Source: Planctomycetaceae bacterium
GTDB lineage: Bacteria > Planctomycetota > Planctomycetia > Gemmatales > Gemmataceae
Assembly: GCA_013823135.1 (NCBI GenBank)
Contig: PNLP01000072.1
Coordinates: forward strand, 1 to 32,069
Length of the DNA stretch: 32,069 nt
Direction: 5' to 3'
The translations under genes and the position numbers were made by a program. A model generated the notes under the pieces. That model made no database searches, had not been told where the DNA came from, and saw nothing but the letters and a program-made list of their open reading frames with translations. Numbering within the stretch: the stretch's first letter is position 1; each line of letters starts with the position of its first letter. Shown here piece after piece: positions 31,296-32,069 of this stretch.

Positions 31296-31880
31296 TCACT
31301 TCGCGGGAGCGGCCTTGTCGAGTTCCGCCTTGATCGCCTTGGTCAACTCCTCGGAGTTCGGGGCGACTGCGGACTTGAAGCGGCCCGCGACCTTGCCATC
31401 GCGACCGATCAGGAACTTCTCGAAGTTCCAGCCAACCTGCTCAACCTTGCCGTCCTTGTTCGGGGTCGCGGCGACGAGCGTCTTGTACAGCGGGATCTGG
31501 CCTTCGCCCTTCACGACGACTTTCGACATCATCGGGAACGAAACCTTGTACTTCGTGGTGCAGAAGGTCTTGATCTCTTCATCGGTGCCCGGTTCCTGCT
31601 TGCCGAATTCGTTTGCAGGGACGCCGATGACGACGAGGCCGTCCTTCTCGAACTTGGTGAAGAGTGCCTGCATTCCTTCGTACTGGTTCGTGTAGCCGCA
31701 CTTGGTTGCGACGTTGACGAACAGAACGACCTTCCCCTTGAGTTTGGCGAGGTCGAATTCCTTGCCGTCGATGTCCTTCAGCTTGTATTCGAGTGGGCTC
31801 ATTTTTGCGTCCTCTGCGGTTCCGTTGACCGCGCATCCGGTCAGGGCCACGACTGCCACCGCTGCATGCCACATCTTCAT
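31296..31880 (-). CDS. Glutathione peroxidase-family thiol peroxidase, exported
   Basis: A 194-residue thioredoxin-fold peroxidase. The peroxidatic residue is Cys61 (NVATKCGYTNQY) rather than selenocysteine; the partners Gln95 (GVPANEFGKQEPG), Trp151 and Asn152 (VGWNFEKFLIGRDG) complete the tetrad. Cys107 in FCTTKYKVSFPM may be the resolving cysteine, so it probably uses thioredoxin rather than glutathione. The N-terminus (MKMWHAAVAVVALTGCAVNG) is a signal with a lipobox-like LTGC, giving Cys16 as a lipid site, so it should act outside the cytoplasmic membrane. The ATG at 31880 has GGGAG 6 bases upstream; the frame is open to 31982 without family support. A strong terminator follows. Confidence 0.92.
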   Translation of the reverse strand: MKMWHAAVAVVALTGCAVNGTAEDAKMSPLEYKLKDIDGKEFDLAKLKGKVVLFVNVATKCGYTNQYEGMQALFTKFEKDGLVVIGVPANEFGKQEPGTDEEIKTFCTTKYKVSFPMMSKVVVKGEGQIPLYKTLVAATPNKDGKVEQVGWNFEKFLIGRDGKVAGRFKSAVAPNSEELTKAIKAELDKAAPAK

Positions 31881-32069
31881 TGCAATCTCCCGTTGAGAGT
31901 TTTCCGCAGTGTCATTCCTAGCCGACACCCCATAGACGAACCAGCGGTCGCCAGTATTTTGCTTGATTTGAAACTGTGCCAAATGAGGAACTCCTGCGAA
32001 ACACTTGGTTTCCAGGGATTGGTTAGAGTTATCCGGCTATCCGTCCGACCCTTTCAAAACCGGACACAG

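Noticed and set aside
32014..32069. Right edge of the window as another insertion sequence end
   Set aside because: The last bases (complement begins CTGTGTCCGGTTTTG) do not match the left-edge element and no ORF or inverted repeat partner is visible; positions 31881-32069 hold no feature I can support.

Overview
The window looks like chromosome from a planctomycete of the Gemmataceae type. The evidence is high GC, a TIGR02996/leucine-rich-repeat protein, a DUF1559 protein with a prepilin-like N-terminus and the C-terminal GDGS motif, small lipoproteins and zinc-ribbon proteins of planctomycete style, frequent GTG starts, and many palindromic repeats between and even inside genes. This placement rests on family recognition only; no rRNA or tRNA is present to confirm it.

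Layout. Positions 1-90 look like the end of an IS3-type insertion sequence whose transposase starts at 24 and runs off the left edge. Next come the LRR protein (143-1471, minus), a DUF1559 protein with a coupled small membrane protein (1774-3178, plus) and a zinc-ribbon protein (3244-4197, plus). Convergent to these is a 938-residue membrane-anchored SurA/PpiD-like protein (minus). Topoisomerase I (plus) follows, then a minus-strand trmB-like/ubiB pair. Divergent from trmB is a tight three-gene cassette on plus: methyltransferase, FAD oxidoreductase and type III polyketide synthase, joined by ATGA overlaps. Its make-up resembles phenolic-lipid (alkylresorcinol/quinone) cassettes.

From 15.8 to 18.7 kb on minus lie four complex I subunits transcribed I-A-B-C, with a small toxin-antitoxin-like pair lodged between nuoA and nuoB. 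A lipoprotein and a DUF2752 membrane protein follow on minus. On plus come tilS, purH, an M42 aminopeptidase and an OmpR-type response regulator with its histidine kinase. The right end, on minus, carries a cysteine glutathione peroxidase with a clear terminator, then folP, proA, a HEAT-repeat membrane protein and a small lipoprotein.

The most unusual feature is the set of palindromic elements. At least four sequence families occur. Some copies sit in intergenic gaps as hairpins (1546, 4201, 7231, 10343, 21260, 22934), some supply the stop codon of the preceding gene (18085, 19589), and three lie in frame inside coding sequence: a perfect 52-bp palindrome in tilS, a short copy in the polyketide synthase and one in the N-terminus of proA. 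This resembles the protein-coding palindromic elements known from Rickettsia, but in a planctomycete.
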